A stretch of 5,150 nucleotides of DNA from Flemingiibacterium sp045649205 (GTDB taxonomy: Bacteria > Bacillota > Clostridia > Oscillospirales > CAG-272), in the NCBI GenBank assembly GCA_045649205.1, contig JAZRPJ010000001.1, forward strand, positions 1 to 5,150, in the 5' to 3' direction. This document shows positions 5,114-5,150 of this stretch, piece by piece (the first letter of the stretch is position 1; each line of letters starts with the position of its first letter). Position numbers and translations under genes: made by a program. The notes beneath the pieces are model-generated. The model was not told the origin of the DNA and did not search any database. It saw only the letters and a list, made by a program, of their open reading frames with translations.

Positions 5114-5150
5114 CTCAATCCCCAGAAATGCGAACTTCTCCACGCAAACT

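Noticed and set aside
4872..5150. Protein-coding gene in the final 279 bases
   Set aside because: No frame of useful length with a start and ribosome site is present on either strand; the stretch is dominated by complementary segments.

Overview
The window looks like chromosomal DNA of an anaerobic Firmicute of class Clostridia, most likely a Ruminococcus-like gut or rumen bacterium (Oscillospiraceae). The reasons are a type III glutamine synthetase, the TrmK-Nif3 gene pair, a DUF1858 redox-disulfide protein, purine-rich GGAG-type ribosome sites, and intergenic palindromic repeats of a kind I associate with such genomes. The assignment is inferred from gene content, not from a database match.

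Layout. Positions 1-850 (minus strand) hold the N-terminal 283 codons of glutamine synthetase III (glnN), cut by the window edge. Positions 851-1109 are intergenic and carry a 128-bp palindromic repeat (935-1062). From 4310 down to 1110 there are six minus-strand genes in tight succession: DUF1858 protein, tRNA (adenine-22-N1) methyltransferase TrmK, Nif3/DUF34 protein, Nudix hydrolase, MIF-like tautomerase and HD-domain phosphohydrolase. The last five are separated by gaps of at most 27 bases or overlap by 4 bases. The first is separated from trmK by 58 bases containing a 10-bp hairpin. A strong promoter (TTGACA-17-TATTAT) precedes the DUF1858 gene, so all six may form one operon. Back to back with it, a TTGAAT-17-TATAAT promoter drives a plus-strand HIT-family nucleotide hydrolase (4533-4871).

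The last 279 bases (4872-5150) hold no gene I can support. They contain a perfect 34-bp palindrome with an alternative pairing arm (4889-4937), and then a GC-rich stretch (4996-5113) that folds on paper into several nested and adjacent stems.

Functionally the genes are housekeeping. GlnN assimilates ammonium and TrmK modifies tRNA. The Nudix, HIT and HD proteins belong to nucleotide- or phosphoester-hydrolysing families, and Nif3 is a conserved dinuclear-metal protein of unsettled function. I see no defence, mobile or biosynthetic system. The most interesting material is non-coding: three structured intergenic elements, and hairpins flanking the small DUF1858 gene.
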